From the NCBI GenBank assembly GCA_005217565.1, contig SJCO01000019.1, positions 60,309-124,308 of the forward strand: a stretch of DNA of 64,000 nt, given 5' to 3'. Positions 63,798-64,000 of the stretch are shown here, piece by piece. Under the pieces are notes generated by a model. It worked only from the letters and a program-made list of their open reading frames with translations, was not told the DNA's origin and made no database searches. The stretch's first letter is position 1. The number at the start of each line of letters is the position of its first letter. This DNA is from Puteibacter caeruleilacunae (GTDB taxonomy: Bacteria; Bacteroidota; Bacteroidia; Bacteroidales; Prolixibacteraceae). The position numbers and the translations under genes were made by a program.

Positions 63798-64000
63798 ACC
63801 AGACCCTCGCATACGAACCGGCCTCCTGAAAAAAGTAAGGAGATTTAGCAGTGGTTGGTTAGAGAGACTGGGAAGCTTCGACCGTAGGGAGAAGATCACC
63901 CAGCCGAACTTATCAACCGTAATAAATCGATTGCTTTTTTCAGGCAGCCTTGATTTTTTTGCTTCGTTTTTGGATTAAGCCAAAAATGAAGGCCTGTCCG
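63798..64000. repeat. Interspersed repeat R2 (partner of R1, cut by window edge)
   Basis: Matches 7472-7673 over its whole visible length, in the same orientation. It runs off the window end. Read on the minus strand it has stops in the frame that is open in R1. Confidence 0.75.

Noticed and set aside
63681..63899. Minus-strand 72-codon frame as a gene
   Set aside because: Spans a palindrome and part of R2 in a different frame from R1; no protein-level conservation.

Overview
The window looks like a chromosomal segment of an AT-rich Bacteroidota, most likely an anaerobic or fermentative marine Bacteroidia of the Marinilabiliales type. The evidence is three SusC/SusD pairs, ECF-sigma/FecR regulators feeding TonB transducers that carry STN domains, Bacteroidota-style TAnnTTTG promoters, no Shine-Dalgarno habit, and an NfnAB-type transhydrogenase. 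The genus is not provable from this sequence.

Layout. 1-6.1 kb: end of an epimerase-like gene, a MacB/FtsX-type ABC permease, an APC permease fused to EIIA- and TrkA-C-like domains, and an alpha/beta hydrolase. 6.4-12.8 kb: a regulator island with three AraC paralogues, a flavodoxin, two ECF sigma factors and a TMEM175-type channel. 13.5-25.2 kb: utilization locus 1 (FecR, SusC, SusD, discoidin lipoprotein, M60-like metalloprotease, phosphoesterase), probably acting on glycoproteins. 25.3-36.3 kb: locus 2 (FecR, SusC, SusD, gamma-glutamyl-hydrolase-like enzyme, M20 amidohydrolase, EEP-fold hydrolase, D-cysteine desulfhydrase-like enzyme), which looks aimed at peptide or amide substrates. 36.3-40.2 kb: sialate O-acetylesterase, a five-bladed-propeller glycosidase-like protein and a phosphoesterase. 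40.3-44.9 kb: an AraC regulator, an iron alcohol dehydrogenase and nfnAB. 45.3-54.0 kb: locus 3 (sigma, FecR, SusC, SusD, DUF1735-type lipoprotein) with no enzyme. 54.2-61.4 kb, minus strand: a three-gene operon of a TPR/YwqK-repeat protein and two DUF3857 transglutaminase-like proteins. 61.8-64 kb: a GH16 glucanase, a small unknown gene and a coding-free, repeat-rich kilobase.

The most unusual signals are non-coding. (1) About 265 nt between nfnB and the third sigma gene folds into an elaborate three-way junction with a 16-bp and a 13-bp helix, a possible inter-arm kissing contact and a terminal U-tract: a strong candidate undescribed small RNA. (2) A leader hairpin with a fixed 14-nt loop and covarying stem recurs before an AraC gene, an ECF sigma gene and the esterase locus, with a divergent relative before a second AraC gene. 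(3) Four sites share GGG-N16-CGTY upstream of sigma or FecR genes and look like one ECF promoter class, which could wire the regulator island to loci 1 and 2.

How it works together (inference): FecR proteins in the inner membrane receive signals from STN-bearing SusC transducers, release sigma factors, and these fire the GGG-N16-CGTY promoters. The repeated leader may add AraC-linked or RNA-level control.
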